From Seminavis robusta (Eukaryota > Bacillariophyta > Bacillariophyceae > Naviculales > Naviculaceae): 64,000 bases of DNA. Shown here in pieces: positions 28,775 to 39,692 of the stretch. The notes beneath the pieces were generated by a model. It saw only the letters and a program-made list of their open reading frames with translations. It was not told where the DNA came from and made no database searches. Position numbers and translations under genes: made by a program. The first letter of the stretch is position 1; every line of letters starts with the position of its first letter. The DNA is taken from the NCBI GenBank assembly GCA_903772945.1, contig CAICTM010000369.1, forward strand, positions 1-64,000. Reading direction: 5' to 3'.

Positions 28775-31689
28775 ACTGGTGACTTTTACGGGTACCACAA
28801 CTCAAAACATGTGCAACTAGATGCTCTTGCCCAGACTAGCTTAACCTCCTCCTTCTCCCCTCTGGACCCCTTCAACTAATCACTTTTACGGGTACCACAA
28901 CTCAAAACATGTGCAACTAGATGCTCTTGCCCAGACTAGCTAACCCTCCTCCTTCTCCCCTCTGGAGCCCCTTCAACTAATCACTTTTACGGGTACCCAA
29001 ACTCAAAACATGTGCAATAGATTTGCCAGACTAGCTTAACCCTCCTCCTTCTCCCCTCTGGAGCCCCTTCAACTAATCACTTTTACGGGTACCAACTCAA
29101 AACATGTGCAACTAGATTCCTTGCCCAGACTAGCTTACCCTCCCTTCTCCCCTCTGGAGCCCCTCAACTAATCACTTTTACGGGTACCACAACTCAAAAC
29201 ATGTGCAACTAGAGCTCTTGCCCAGACTAGCTTAACCCTCCTCCTTCTCCCCTCTGGAGCCCCTTCAACTAATCACTTTTACGGGTACCACAACTCAAAA
29301 CATGTGCAACTAATGCTCTTGCCCAGACTAGCTAACCCTCCTCCTTCTCCCCTCTGGAGCCCTTCAACTAATCACTTTTACGGGTACCACAACTCAAAAA
29401 CATGTCAACTAGATGCCTTTGTCAAACTAGCTTAACCCTCCTCTCTTCTCCCTCTGGAGCCCCTTCAACAATCACTTTTACGGTACCACAACTCAAACAT
29501 GCAACTAGATGCTCTTGCCCAGACTAGCTAACCCTCCTCCTTCTCCCCTCTGGAGCCCCTTCAACTAATCACTTTTACGGTACCACAACTCAAAACATGT
29601 GCAACTAGATGCTTTGCCCAGACTAGCTTAACCTCCTCCTTCTCCCCTCTGGAGCCCCTTCAACTAATCACCTTTACGGGTACCACAACTCAAAACATTG
29701 CAACTAGATGCTCTTGCCCAGACTAGCTTAACCTCCCTCCTCCTCCCCTCTGGAGCCCCTTCAACTAATCACTTTTACGGTACCACAACTCAAAAACATG
29801 TGCAACTAGATGCTCTTGCCCAGACTAGCTTAACCCTCCTCCTTTCTCCCTCTGGAGCCCCTTCAATAATCACTTTTACGGGTAACACAACTCAAAACAT
29901 GTGCAACTAGATGCTCTTGCCCAACTAGCTACCCTCCTCCTTCTCCCCTCTGGACCCCTTCAACTAATCACTTTTACGGGTACCACAACTCAAAACATGT
30001 GCAACTAGATGCTCTTTCCCAGACTAGCTTAACCCTCCTCCTTACTCCCCTCTGGAGCCCTTCAAATAATCACTTTTACGGTACCACAACTAAAAAACAT
30101 GTGCAACTAGATGCCTTTGCCCAGACTAGCTACCCTCCTCCTCTTCTCCCCTCTGGAGCCCCTTCAACTATAACTTTTACGGGTACCACAACTCAAAAAA
30201 CATGTTGCAACTAGATGCTCTTGCCAGACTAGCTTAACCCCTCTCCTTCTCCCCTCTGGAGCCCCTTCAACTAATCACTTTTACGGGTACCACAACTCAA
30301 AACATGTGCAACTAGATGCTCTTGCCCAGACTAGCTTTAACCCTCCTCCTTTCTCCCCTCTGGAGCCCCTTCACATAATCACTTTTACGGGTACCACAAC
30401 TCAAAACATGTGCAACTAGATGCTCTTGCCCAGACTAGCTTAACCCTCCTCCTTCTCCCCTCTGAGCCCTTCAACTAATCACTTTTACGGTACCACAACT
30501 CAAAAACATGTGCAACTAGATGCTCTTGCCAGACTGCTTAACCCTCCTCCTTCTCCCCTCTGGAGGCCCCTCAACTAATCACTTTTACGGTACCACAACT
30601 CAAAACATGTGCAATAGATGCTCTTGCCCAGACTAGCTTAACCCTCCTCCTTCCCCTCTGGAGCCCCTTCAACTAATCACTTTTACGGTACCACAACTCA
30701 AAACATGTGCAACTAGATGCCTTGCCCAGAACTAGCTTAACCCTCCTCCTCTCCCCTCTGGAGCCCCTTCAACTAATCACTTTTACGGGTACCACAACTC
30801 AAAAACATGTGCAACTAGATGCTCTTGCCCAGACTAGCTTAACCCTCTCCTTCTCCCTCTGGAGCCCTTCAACTAATCACTTTTACGGGTACCACAACTC
30901 AAAACATGTGCAACAAGATGCTCTTGCCCAGACTAGCTTAACCCTCCTCCTTCTCCCTCTGGAGCCCCTTCAACTAATCACTTTTACGGTACCACAACTC
31001 AAAACATGTGCAACTAGTGCCTTTGTCCAGACTAGCTTAACCCTCCTCCTTCTCCCCCTCTGGAGCCCTTAATAACACTTTTACGGGTACGACATCATCA
31101 AACATGTGCAACTAGATGCCTTGCCCAGACTAGCTTAACCTCCTCCTTCTCCCCTCTGAGCCCCTTCAACTAATCACTTTTACGGGTACCAAACTCAAAA
31201 CATGTGCAACTAGATGCTCTTGCCCAGACTAGCTAACCCCCTCCTTCTCCCCTCTGGAGCCCTTCAACTAATCACTTTTACGGGTACCCACAACTCAAAA
31301 CATGTGCAACTAGATGCTCTTGCCCAGACTAGCTTAACCCTCCTCCTTTCCCCTCTGGAGCCCCTTACTAATCATTTTACGGTACCACAACTCAAAACAT
31401 TTCAACTAGATGCCTTTGTCAGACTAGCTTAACCCTCCCTTCTCCCCTCTGGAGCCCCTTCAACTAACACTTTTACGGGTACCACAACTCAAAACATGTG
31501 CAACTAGATGCTCTTGCCCAGACTAGCTTAACCCTCCTCCTTCTCCCCTCTGGAGCCCCTTCAACTAATCACTTTTACGGGTACCACAACTCAAAACTGT
31601 GCAACTAGATGCTCTTGCCAGACTTTAGGCTTAACCCTCCTCCTTCTCCCCTCTGGAGCCCCTTCAACTAATCACTTTTACGGGTACCG
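28775..31689. repeat. Satellite array, about 30 units of about 100 bp
   Basis: The unit runs ACTTTTACGGGTACCACAAC ... ACATGTGCAACTAG ... CTTGCCCAGACTAGCTTAAC ... CCCCTCTGGAGCCCCTTCAA and recurs about every 97-103 bp. Units differ mostly by single-base indels in short homopolymers, hinting at consensus errors. Open frames in it (Leu/Ser/Pro-rich) are artefacts of the repeat. It separates element A from the next host gene. Confidence 0.92.
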
Positions 31690-31948
31690 TACCACATGTC
31701 TGAAGGCAATGTCAGCAAACTAATCAACTAATAATAATTAAATTAATTCAGCTACCTTCGGCAGCGCGGTCGCAACCGGCTCGCCGGTTTGATCGTGTGG
31801 ACCGTTGCGCGCGCGCCAGAGTTCGCATTAGAGCACAGTGTCTGCTGCTTCGTTGACTCCATATTTCTCGCAGTAAGCCTGCGTACATACAGTACAACCA
31901 AAGCAAAGACCGTGAAAGCAGCAGCACCAAACAAACCACCACACCACC

Positions 31949-33064
31949 ATGAGCAGCACTTCCGACACCCCGAAGCTTGGGATTAAGGAGAGAGGGGGTT
32001 CACAACTGCATCCAAGCGAAGGATCTGGGTTGGGTGACACATTTGAGACCTCAAAAATCAAGGGCCCCGGGTTGGAATCGGTTTATCTTTCTGCGCTCCC
32101 TGTCAAGACGCCTGTCAAGACACCCCCAAAGACCAAGAGAGGAAGCCCGAAAGATTCGCCTAAATCCCTATCAAGTGAGGAAACTCAGACAAGCACAGCA
32201 ACAGACGCCACCACCGCTTGCAGTTTAGGCTCAGTCGCAGAGCTACCCACGTTTGCCCACGACGACGAATACAATCAAGACGGGCTCCCTGGAAATATCA
32301 AGACCACGTACTACGTGAAAGAAGCAGATCTCGTGAAAGATCTTGAGAAATTTGGGTTGTTGGACGACTACAAGTATATTGCTCTCACAGAAGTGCACTG
32401 TGGACGTGCGTACCGTTTAGAAATGCCTACTGATTTTCATGAGCAAACATGTCGAGGGCTGGGAGCTCAGATCTCGACTAAATGTGGTTCTGGCCTGCTT
32501 TGGATGACGAATTCCCAAATCCACTTCTCAGATGGTTCTACAAGATTCCCTGATTTGGCTATCTTTGGGGAAACAAGGGTGGATGTTGATAAAACAACAG
32601 GATTGAAGGATCCCAAGCGAGAGGAGTGCAAAGAGCTTGGGTGTAATTCATATGTAAATCCCCATGTATTGATCGAGTTTAGCTGGACACACGAAATGAA
32701 GGTGGAGGTCCCGAAGTTCGTCAAGCAAATGGAAGAGCATCCACAAGAACTTGGACGAATCAATGTTGGCTTTCTCATCAAGACCATCCCTACCAACAGC
32801 AGCAAGGATTATCCCAAATTTGGCGACCTATCCAACCCTATTTGCGGGTTTGATGTCTACGAGTTTCGTGGTGAGAGATGTGAAATTGTGAATGGCGAGC
32901 CCACTTCCAAGTACCGTGTGGGTGTCAACGAGGAAACGTACTTTGAAATCAGGGACGAGGATCTGGGTCGTAACGGGGAGAAGTCGTATAGATTCCCTCT
33001 CGGATACATTCGAGAGAGGCTTGAATCATTGGAGGTGAAGTTTGAAGAGAAGCAGAAAAAGTGA
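31949..33064 (+). CDS. Hypothetical protein, possible PD-(D/E)XK nuclease fold
   Basis: 371 residues from an ATG in strong context (CACCATGAG). Residues 1-95 are low complexity (Ser/Thr/Pro/Lys-rich). The folded part (about 115-340) contains FPDLAIFGETR, then NPHVLIEFSWTHEM, then INVGFLIKTI, an order resembling Uma2-type putative nucleases (PD ... E-x-S). The match rests on a few residues, and a catalytic Lys is not clearly placed. It could equally be an unrelated diatom family. It lies just outside the satellite array. Confidence 0.6.
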   Translation: MSSTSDTPKLGIKERGGSQLHPSEGSGLGDTFETSKIKGPGLESVYLSALPVKTPVKTPPKTKRGSPKDSPKSLSSEETQTSTATDATTACSLGSVAELPTFAHDDEYNQDGLPGNIKTTYYVKEADLVKDLEKFGLLDDYKYIALTEVHCGRAYRLEMPTDFHEQTCRGLGAQISTKCGSGLLWMTNSQIHFSDGSTRFPDLAIFGETRVDVDKTTGLKDPKREECKELGCNSYVNPHVLIEFSWTHEMKVEVPKFVKQMEEHPQELGRINVGFLIKTIPTNSSKDYPKFGDLSNPICGFDVYEFRGERCEIVNGEPTSKYRVGVNEETYFEIRDEDLGRNGEKSYRFPLGYIRERLESLEVKFEEKQKK

Positions 33065-33339
33065 AAGATCAATGTATATGCACAAGTGGACTTGTCGCCA
33101 AACAGACAAATCTGGTGGGCGCTTCCAAGATGGAAAAGATCGTGGAGAATCTGGTCAGGAAGGAATTGCTTGCGAGGTCGACGCCTCGGCTTAACGTTTT
33201 TGGACCACGATGATTTCTACTCCTAGTAAAATTCACAATTCTTTTGAAATGAGGTTGCAGGTATTACATGTTTCGTTCATTGCAACTTCTACACCCTTGC
33301 CCTTTATGCACCAATAGGTCGCAGGCTTGTCTACTGTCA

Positions 33340-33556
33340 ACCCCTATGCCAGGTGTCACATATCTAATATACGGCAAGGAAGTAGGATCTTCAGGCACAC
33401 CACATCTTCAGGGAACTGTTTGTTTCCAATCCCGGAAGAGACTGTCGCAAGTCACAGCTGTCATAGGTCAAGCGCATTGCACAGTTACGAGGTGTCTGTC
33501 GCAAAGCATTGATCCAGTGTCACTGGCATCCGCTCTAGTAGTCCCACATAGCTATC
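33340..33556 (+). pseudogene. Fossil fragment of a CRESS-type Rep endonuclease domain
   Basis: A short stretch translates as IYGKEVGSSGTPHLQG followed by SRKRLSQVTAVIGQAHC, closely resembling the motif II region of the Rep in element B (IIGKEVGENGTPHLQGY ... KNRKRQSAV). Only this part of the gene remains. Broken and fragmentary; age moderate. The next feature abuts it. Confidence 0.6.
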
Positions 33557-33854
33557 CTGGAGGGTCCCGTAAACCTGAATCGTGGAAAATTCAGGTCACT
33601 TGCAGGTCACTTTCAGTTATCTGAATTCAGGTGAATTAAGATTCAGGTCACCTGAGTTCAGATCAGTGACCTGAATCGTGACCTGAATTCAGGTTTTCTA
33701 GTTGTTTAACACGCAGTCCCGTGTATGAATTCAGTTCATTATGACCTGAATTCAGGTACTCATATCTGAATTCAGGCATATTCAGTTATGACACCTGAAA
33801 ATTCAGAAAGTTCAGTCTTATCAGTCAGTTCCAGTCATTTCCTGGACCCTCCAG
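33557..33854. mobile_element. MITE-like element with 11-bp terminal inverted repeats
   Basis: Ends CTGGAGGGTCC (33557-33567) and GGACCCTCCAG (33844-33854) are perfect inverted repeats bounding 298 bp. The interior is built from repeated palindromes of the CCTGAATTCAGG type. No coding capacity. A target-site duplication is not clear. Confidence 0.6.
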
Positions 33855-35451
33855 TCCCGGTTGTCAGCGAGCATCCGACAATTAATTCTCTTACTATTTA
33901 ACCCCGACCCTAAAAACAGTTAGAAAGCGAGCCGAGCCTGTGTATTGAAACTCTCACATTTTGATTTGGAGTCCCCTGGAGTCCGTCAAAGACTCCAAAA
34001 CCGGGTAATACCACTCTGTATTGACCTCTTGACGAAAGCTTTCACAAGGTTCTATCAGTATTCGCGTAACACCTCGCGTTTTGCTCATCATCCACTTGCC
34101 GTAAAGCAACCCTCCCTGAGCAAACGGTGCTGTCTTTGGAATGCATCTATCTGCACGGTATGCAGCACCCATCCCAACATTGCTTCACACCGACACCTTG
34201 CTTCACACCGACACCTTGCTTATAGAGCGAGCAACTCGACGCCAGCGCAAGCAATGAGTCAGGCTTTCGCTCCCTGGATCTTTTTGAATGGTACGCCGTT
34301 TGTACCGCAATCAACAAAGAGCGAACCTATTCCGCCTGAGCATTGTTGTAACGATTTAGATACCCAGCACCCACAGCATCGTACAATTCGAAGTGTTCCC
34401 CAAGCCCAGCTCGATCTTGCTACGTGACATTCTCTGCTTGGAAACATCTAAGGTGGCCAGTGCACCAAATCCGGTTGCTTGCCGAGGCAAAAGGGATGCT
34501 GATTCTATTGTTATAGCAGGATGTGTACCCTGCTACTTTAGATGTGTAAAAGTGTCCTCCTAACCAAATCTAACCCACTGTAGTTTCTTACTTTTGCAAT
34601 ATCTATTTGTCTTGTACTTCCTCTATTCCAAATCGGATGCCCTTATCGGTGAAAGGCGTGATGTCGTGATGTGCTGTATGCAGGGTCTATTGCATATTTA
34701 TTTGTCTTGTAGTTTCTCTATTTCAATTCCGATATTCAGATGCCATTCTCGTTGAAAGGTGTGATGTGCTGTATGCAGGGTCTTTTGCATAATATTATTA
34801 TTGCACTAGCTAGAGTCGAGTCTCAGTCGCGTCGATGAGACGGGCTATCATGTCCCAGCGATACAACCTCTAATTGTTGCTTGCTGTTGCTTCCGGTGTG
34901 GTTGTTCCTTGCCGGTTCGTTCCTTGCCCCACGCACTGCAATTACAGTGTACAGAGCTTCCACAGTGTACAAAGCTTCCACAGTGACTTCTCCAAGAAAA
35001 TCTTCGAAAAAGGCCATTATCTTTGCTGTGCCTGGCAAGCTTGAAGTTGGTCGTGATCTTATCATAGGAGCGCCTATGATTTAAGAGTCCCTTTTTCTGC
35101 CAGTTTTTTGCATTACTGGGGCAAATGTCCTTGGTCGTGATCTTGGTGGGGTTAAATGATAATATTTACAAATGGTTAATGCTTTGAATACCGGTAGACA
35201 TTGGTTCTCTTGTTGGCTCTTGTCGATTTGTCAAAAGCTGCTTGTGCAGTGTCATCTCGGCAATTTATTTTTGTAGCGCAGCGCGAAGCTTGTGTAAAAG
35301 AAGGCACGGTGCAAACGAATGAAATAATGAGCTCTTGATTGAATGGTCTCATAATTCGATCGAGCTACGAATGAATAGTAACCATCAATAAAAGGGACTA
35401 GCTATCTGAAGGCTTCCTGCAACCACCACAAGATCCAGACAAACACAAATA
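33855..35451. other. Gene-free interval
   Basis: No convincing gene; the 160-codon open frame at 33945-34427 has no family signature. Holds a GGAGTCC cluster (33968-34000), a tandem duplication (34593-34790) and a hairpin palindrome (ATCATAGG/CCTATGAT, 35061-35080). Confidence 0.45.
34593..34790. repeat. Two-copy tandem duplication, about 100 bp unit
   Basis: Copies at about 34593-34688 and 34689-34790 share TTTGTCTTGTA, TTTCTCTATT or close variants, TGAAAGGCGTGATG or variants, and GTGCTGTATGCAGGGTCT. They are moderately diverged. Confidence 0.7.
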
Positions 35452-36393
35452 ATGATGATTCACAATAGTATGCAAGAGCACCACACACCCCGCCACTCCA
35501 TGATGAGCCAAACCGATCAGTCCTTGAAGACCCGGGCTTCAGTGAGCACCGCCACTACCGATGTGCTTTCGTCGTTCAACGAATCCTTTGTGACGAGTGG
35601 CAGCGCTAGCCACAATTTCAATGATTCGTTTGTCGCGCACTCCACTACGGATGAACTGTTGGAACAAATGGAATACAATCGCAAGACGACCAAGCGCAAC
35701 ATGCGCGCTCGTCACAACAACAACAACAACAACAAACACAATAGCCAACAAACAACCAAGGATGTCCCTACCATGGTGGTGATTGGAACTCCCAGTTTTC
35801 CCGTCGATGCGCCTCGCACTCGCAGCCCGCGCAGCAACAACAGGAGTATGGGCAGCCAGAGCTACACCAATCGTCAACGCTCTCCTCGCCCCCAACCACT
35901 GACACGAGGACAGCACATGCCCCGCAATACGCCCCGTCGTTGCAAGACATCCGAAGTCAACAACCACCAAGCTCGTTTCTCGACACCCATGACGAGCCAC
36001 AGTTTTGGCAGTCACGATGCCCGTCTGCGTGTACAAGCGCAACCACAACAAGCACCCAAACAGGAGAGTGTCTTGACCCGCATCAGTCGCTCCCTCAGTC
36101 ATTCCAGCACCAGCAAAAAGTGCATGGCGCATGTCAGTCGTATTACTACACAAGACGAAACCACCAAACACATGACACTCCTCTTGTTGACCAGTCGCGT
36201 CTGTGTGCAACCAAATCAAGACACCGTATCGTTGTACACGGACCAACACCGCAAACATCCCGGAACCTTTACGATTGTTTCCCAGTGTGCCAATACCGTC
36301 GAAATTGCCGTCACTCGTGACGACAGCGACAACGCCATGGCGCAATTCTTGTACCATCAAGGCACCGAGGGAATGAAACTCAAACTCATTTAG
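35452..36393 (+). CDS. Basic low-complexity protein with the C-terminal module shared with the 10.4-kb gene
   Basis: 313 residues. The first 215 are Ser/Arg/Asn/Gln-rich, with an Asn run, several SPR sites (RSPRS, RSPRP) and NESF/NDSF repeats, probably disordered and phosphorylated. The last 90 (about 224-313) form a compact module: GTFTIVS, VEIAVTRDD and MAQFLYHQG correspond to GTFPIMS, VYIAVRVDE and MATFLYEQG in the gene at 10363. A short Ser-rich segment precedes the module in both. No known domain recognised; the module may be a new diatom family. Start: first ATG after a CA-rich leader. Confidence 0.65.
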   Translation: MMIHNSMQEHHTPRHSMMSQTDQSLKTRASVSTATTDVLSSFNESFVTSGSASHNFNDSFVAHSTTDELLEQMEYNRKTTKRNMRARHNNNNNNKHNSQQTTKDVPTMVVIGTPSFPVDAPRTRSPRSNNRSMGSQSYTNRQRSPRPQPLTRGQHMPRNTPRRCKTSEVNNHQARFSTPMTSHSFGSHDARLRVQAQPQQAPKQESVLTRISRSLSHSSTSKKCMAHVSRITTQDETTKHMTLLLLTSRVCVQPNQDTVSLYTDQHRKHPGTFTIVSQCANTVEIAVTRDDSDNAMAQFLYHQGTEGMKLKLI

Positions 36394-37551
36394 CTTGACA
36401 AAAAGGGAACAAGGGGGCTTGGCGTATCGTAGTTTGAAAATCTTCTAATAGTTAAAAAGAACAGAAGTTACTACTTACATGAACTCAAATGGAACCGTCT
36501 GCAGTCATTCGTTGTTAGTTAGTCGCTACTAGCTAGCTAGTGTTGTTAGCAAGCGCAAAGTTGCTCTCTGTTTCTTGGCATATCTTTGGTGGTCAGCCAG
36601 ATCAGCCAGCCATACAGTACAATAGTATTGGATCGAATCGTTTTCCTCGATCGGAAGGTTTTGGGGCGGGGTGATGCTGGGCTGTGCCATGGCTGGTTGG
36701 GGTCCGGCAAAACTGGAACAGAATGCAAAACAAATGCACCGTCGAATGCAAATCAAATCAGGTGCCGCCATGCACCGCATCCTACTGTAGGTACTGTACC
36801 GGTACCACTCCCAAAGCATGATGCTTTGTTATGTTGTGCCCTGGCTGACTGTATCATTGTTCCAAAGGACGAGCAAGCATCACACGGGTCAAAAGCGCTT
36901 GACTTGACTCACTCGGCCATTCCGTGTTCTACCATGGCATTCGCGTCTCGGCTTCCTCCTTACAATTGAATCGAATCATTCGATTGGTTTCATCATTCGA
37001 TTCATCATTCGACTCCACTCCACTCCACTCGACTACGACTCGCCACCTCCTCGCCTGATGAGGATTCGCCTCCGATTATTCTCCTTCTTCTGAGAGTCTT
37101 TTAGTTAGTTAATTAAGAACTCTGCATTCTTGATGAATGTGCTGCCAAGGCATTTTTCTTGTTGCTCGTGGTACAGTAATAAGTTTCATACTCGGAACCG
37201 GGACCTGTACCCGTACGGCATGGGTGCGGTCACACATCCAGATTCAAGGAAGCCCCAAGGAGACAATAGTGTGCGGGGGGACTGGATGCGTGTTTTGTTG
37301 TTTGCTCATCTTTATCGTCTCTCGAACAGTTCGTTTTCCAGAATATGGTTACTGCTGGCCAGCCAGGCCCAATATGCAGCTATGATACCGGTACGACAGC
37401 GTAGCTACAGCAGAGGAGCCAGAAGAATGTCACCAAGAAAAACTGTTGTCATGAAAAACTGTTCATTGTTATTGTTATTATAAGTTATCATTTAAAAACA
37501 AACATATACCCGAGGTGTCCAAGCAACAACAGACACAGACAAAGTGTTCGT
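36394..37551. other. Gene-free interval
   Basis: No gene recognised. Contains a CTAGCTAG run near 36530, TACCGGTA near 36795 and 37388, and (ATTCGATTC)n and (CCACT)n runs at 36965-37040. Confidence 0.45.
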
Positions 37552-39692
37552 TTAACGGCTGGGGAAGGCTTCCGAGATGGTGTACGATATGAGAGTGTTC
37601 CTAAACTCGCCAGACTGCAGCGTGAAGAGACCGACAGGGATGGTAATGATGCTGTTGAGGTCGTGCATAGTGGCAGTTTCCAATGTCAGGACACTGTCAA
37701 GGGCAAAATCTTCGATCCGTGTACAATCGAGGTTTCCGTGGAAGTAGATATTCCTTAGCGAGAAGATGGGCCAAGGCAAACCGTCGATGGGAGCAATCTG
37801 GTCGAACCAAGCTCTTTCCAACGTTTGGAAATTGTTGCGAGAGAGGTCAAACGTTTGCAAAATGACAAAGTCACGCATCTCGTTGGGCCTTAGTCCCGTG
37901 TTGGTCAGCCCGTTGTTGGATAAATCCAAGTGGACCAGAAACTTGAATTCAACCGCTGCCCCATTCAAAAAGAACAAGAAGAAGTCTGTTGGAATGGTCG
38001 TGAGGAGTGGGTGTCCGGAAATGAGAACCCTGGTAAGGAATGGATTTCTGCGGAAAAGCAGGTCTGGGAGAAACGTCAGCTTGCCCTCCTTTCGAGGGTC
38101 GGTGTTGACGATAGAGACGTCCGCGAGAACCAAATTACTCTGGAAGTTCTGATCAAAAAGTCGCGTGATCCTCTGGTTGTTCAAACTAATCATTACCACG
38201 TTGGTAAGCGCACCGAATGCCGTTGGCTCCACGGTCTCGATATTTCCGTCGTCAATGATCACAGCTTGAATATTCGTTGGCTGGAGGAGATTCGCAAACG
38301 TCCTGTTGGGCAAAATGGTGATACCACTTCCTTGCAGAGGGCCGCCTGGGTTACCAGGCATGGGCTTCCCAACATTGTTGCTCAGGATAATCACTTGGGC
38401 CTTGGGAGAAATCATCGCCAACGCCAATGGCAACGACCTGTCGTCGATTCCTGCATTGGTGCAGTCGGCCACCAAATCATCAAAGTAGTATCGGCAATAT
38501 CCAAGATGCCTTCCAGTGTCAGCTCCCGCCCGCAGAAATTCGTACGCAGTTGCGTTCACAGCTCGCGCAGCGGGGTTTGGAAGTGGGGTATCAAGCTCAT
38601 CACGTCGACTTTTTGAAGAATCAAAGATAACATTCGTACAAAACCCGCCGCCTCCTGGACTTGCCCTTGGACAGTACACTTGGGCGCCGTAGTTGTTCCT
38701 ATTCAACTCAGCTAACCGAAGTTGTTGATCCCTGCACCAGAATGTATCACCCAGCACTTGTGGAGCCCCGAGTCCAGGTTGCTCGTCAACTCCAATGTAG
38801 TCTCGGGGGTTGATGGGGCGAGGATACAACATGCATGTCGCCTCGCAGTCTTCTCTGGCTTCGTAGACGCTACCTGTAGTTCGAGGCTGAGCAAAAGTTG
38901 TCCCCTCGATAAGTCGACGTCTCATGTCTTTGTGATCCTCTCCATCAATGGCATTATCCACTATCTCCTGAACTCTTCCTCGGACATCCTCGCCAATGTT
39001 CAATTCTTCAAAGAGTTTATCCATTTCTCCTTGGGCCAGGTCACGCCTGGTGTTGATTTTGTCTTGATACCTGTCTTTCACTTCTTCAAGGCGTCGTCTT
39101 CGGGCGGTACCCGGTCCACGAGGGGAATCGGGGTTGAAGAAATGGTTGGCACTTTCGCACGTGTTCAAGTAACGCTGGCAAAAATTCGTGCAAAGGGAAT
39201 CTGGCGCGAGGTTCATTGGTTTTGAATTCTATTTACGAATGGATGAGTGACAAGAGACGCGATTCAATACCAGGACTTCCGGTGCTCAAGACAACTTACA
39301 GGACTTTTCCCTTTGCTGCTCTTCCTGCGGTCCATTGCAACATACATCCCATTGTTGTCCATTACCCAAGGATCATATGTGGATGCGTCTTCGTACAGCT
39401 GACCATCTTCGGCAAGAAATGGGAATGGTTGTACTCCCTCCTTCTCAACCTGGTAGCCACCAATAACCTGTCCATCGTACTGTGGGTTTTCGGTTTGCCA
39501 TTCATACTCCTCCGCCACAGCTTCTTCCGCCACAGCTTCTTCCGCCACGTCTTCGACAGCGTCCTCGACGTCGCCGGCTACGGGGAGCGCCTCGGGCTCG
39601 AAGGCATCCTGTGCACGACGAACTTTGGTTCCCCGCAAAGCAAAGGCGGGTCCAATCAACGCCAACACAAGGCAGAGTGGCGCGAACTTCAT
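37552..39692 (-). CDS. Secreted Cys-rich leucine-rich-repeat protein, 2 exons
   Basis: Exons 39692-39300 and 39228-37552, joined across a 71-nt GT-AG intron (phase 0), give 689 residues. A clear signal peptide (MKFAPLCLVLALIGPAFA) is followed by an acidic stretch with AEEAV repeats. A Cys-rich region (SLCTNFCQRYLNTC ... CEATCMLYPRP ... FWC ... YC ... FC) resembles the Frizzled-like or Cys-rich modules of diatom surface proteins. The last 300 residues are irregular LRRs (LVHLDLSNNGLTNTG; LQTFDLSRNNFQTL). No C-terminal membrane anchor is visible, so it is probably secreted or wall-associated. Function inferred as adhesion or recognition. Confidence 0.75.

Noticed and set aside
28800-31430. Open frames of 70-121 codons in the satellite.
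   Set aside because: They are translations of the tandem repeat and shift frame with unit indels.
15345-34004. GGAGTCC clusters at 15345-15400 and 33968-34004, partly inverted (CCCGTTTTTGGAGTC against GACTCCAAAACCGGG), as ends of one giant 18.6-kb element.
   Set aside because: The match is short and imperfect, both sites hold several copies in mixed orientation, and no target duplication is visible.
33945-34427. 160-codon open frame.
   Set aside because: Composition is irregular, contains an internal CTTCACACCGACAC duplication and no family signature; probably chance.
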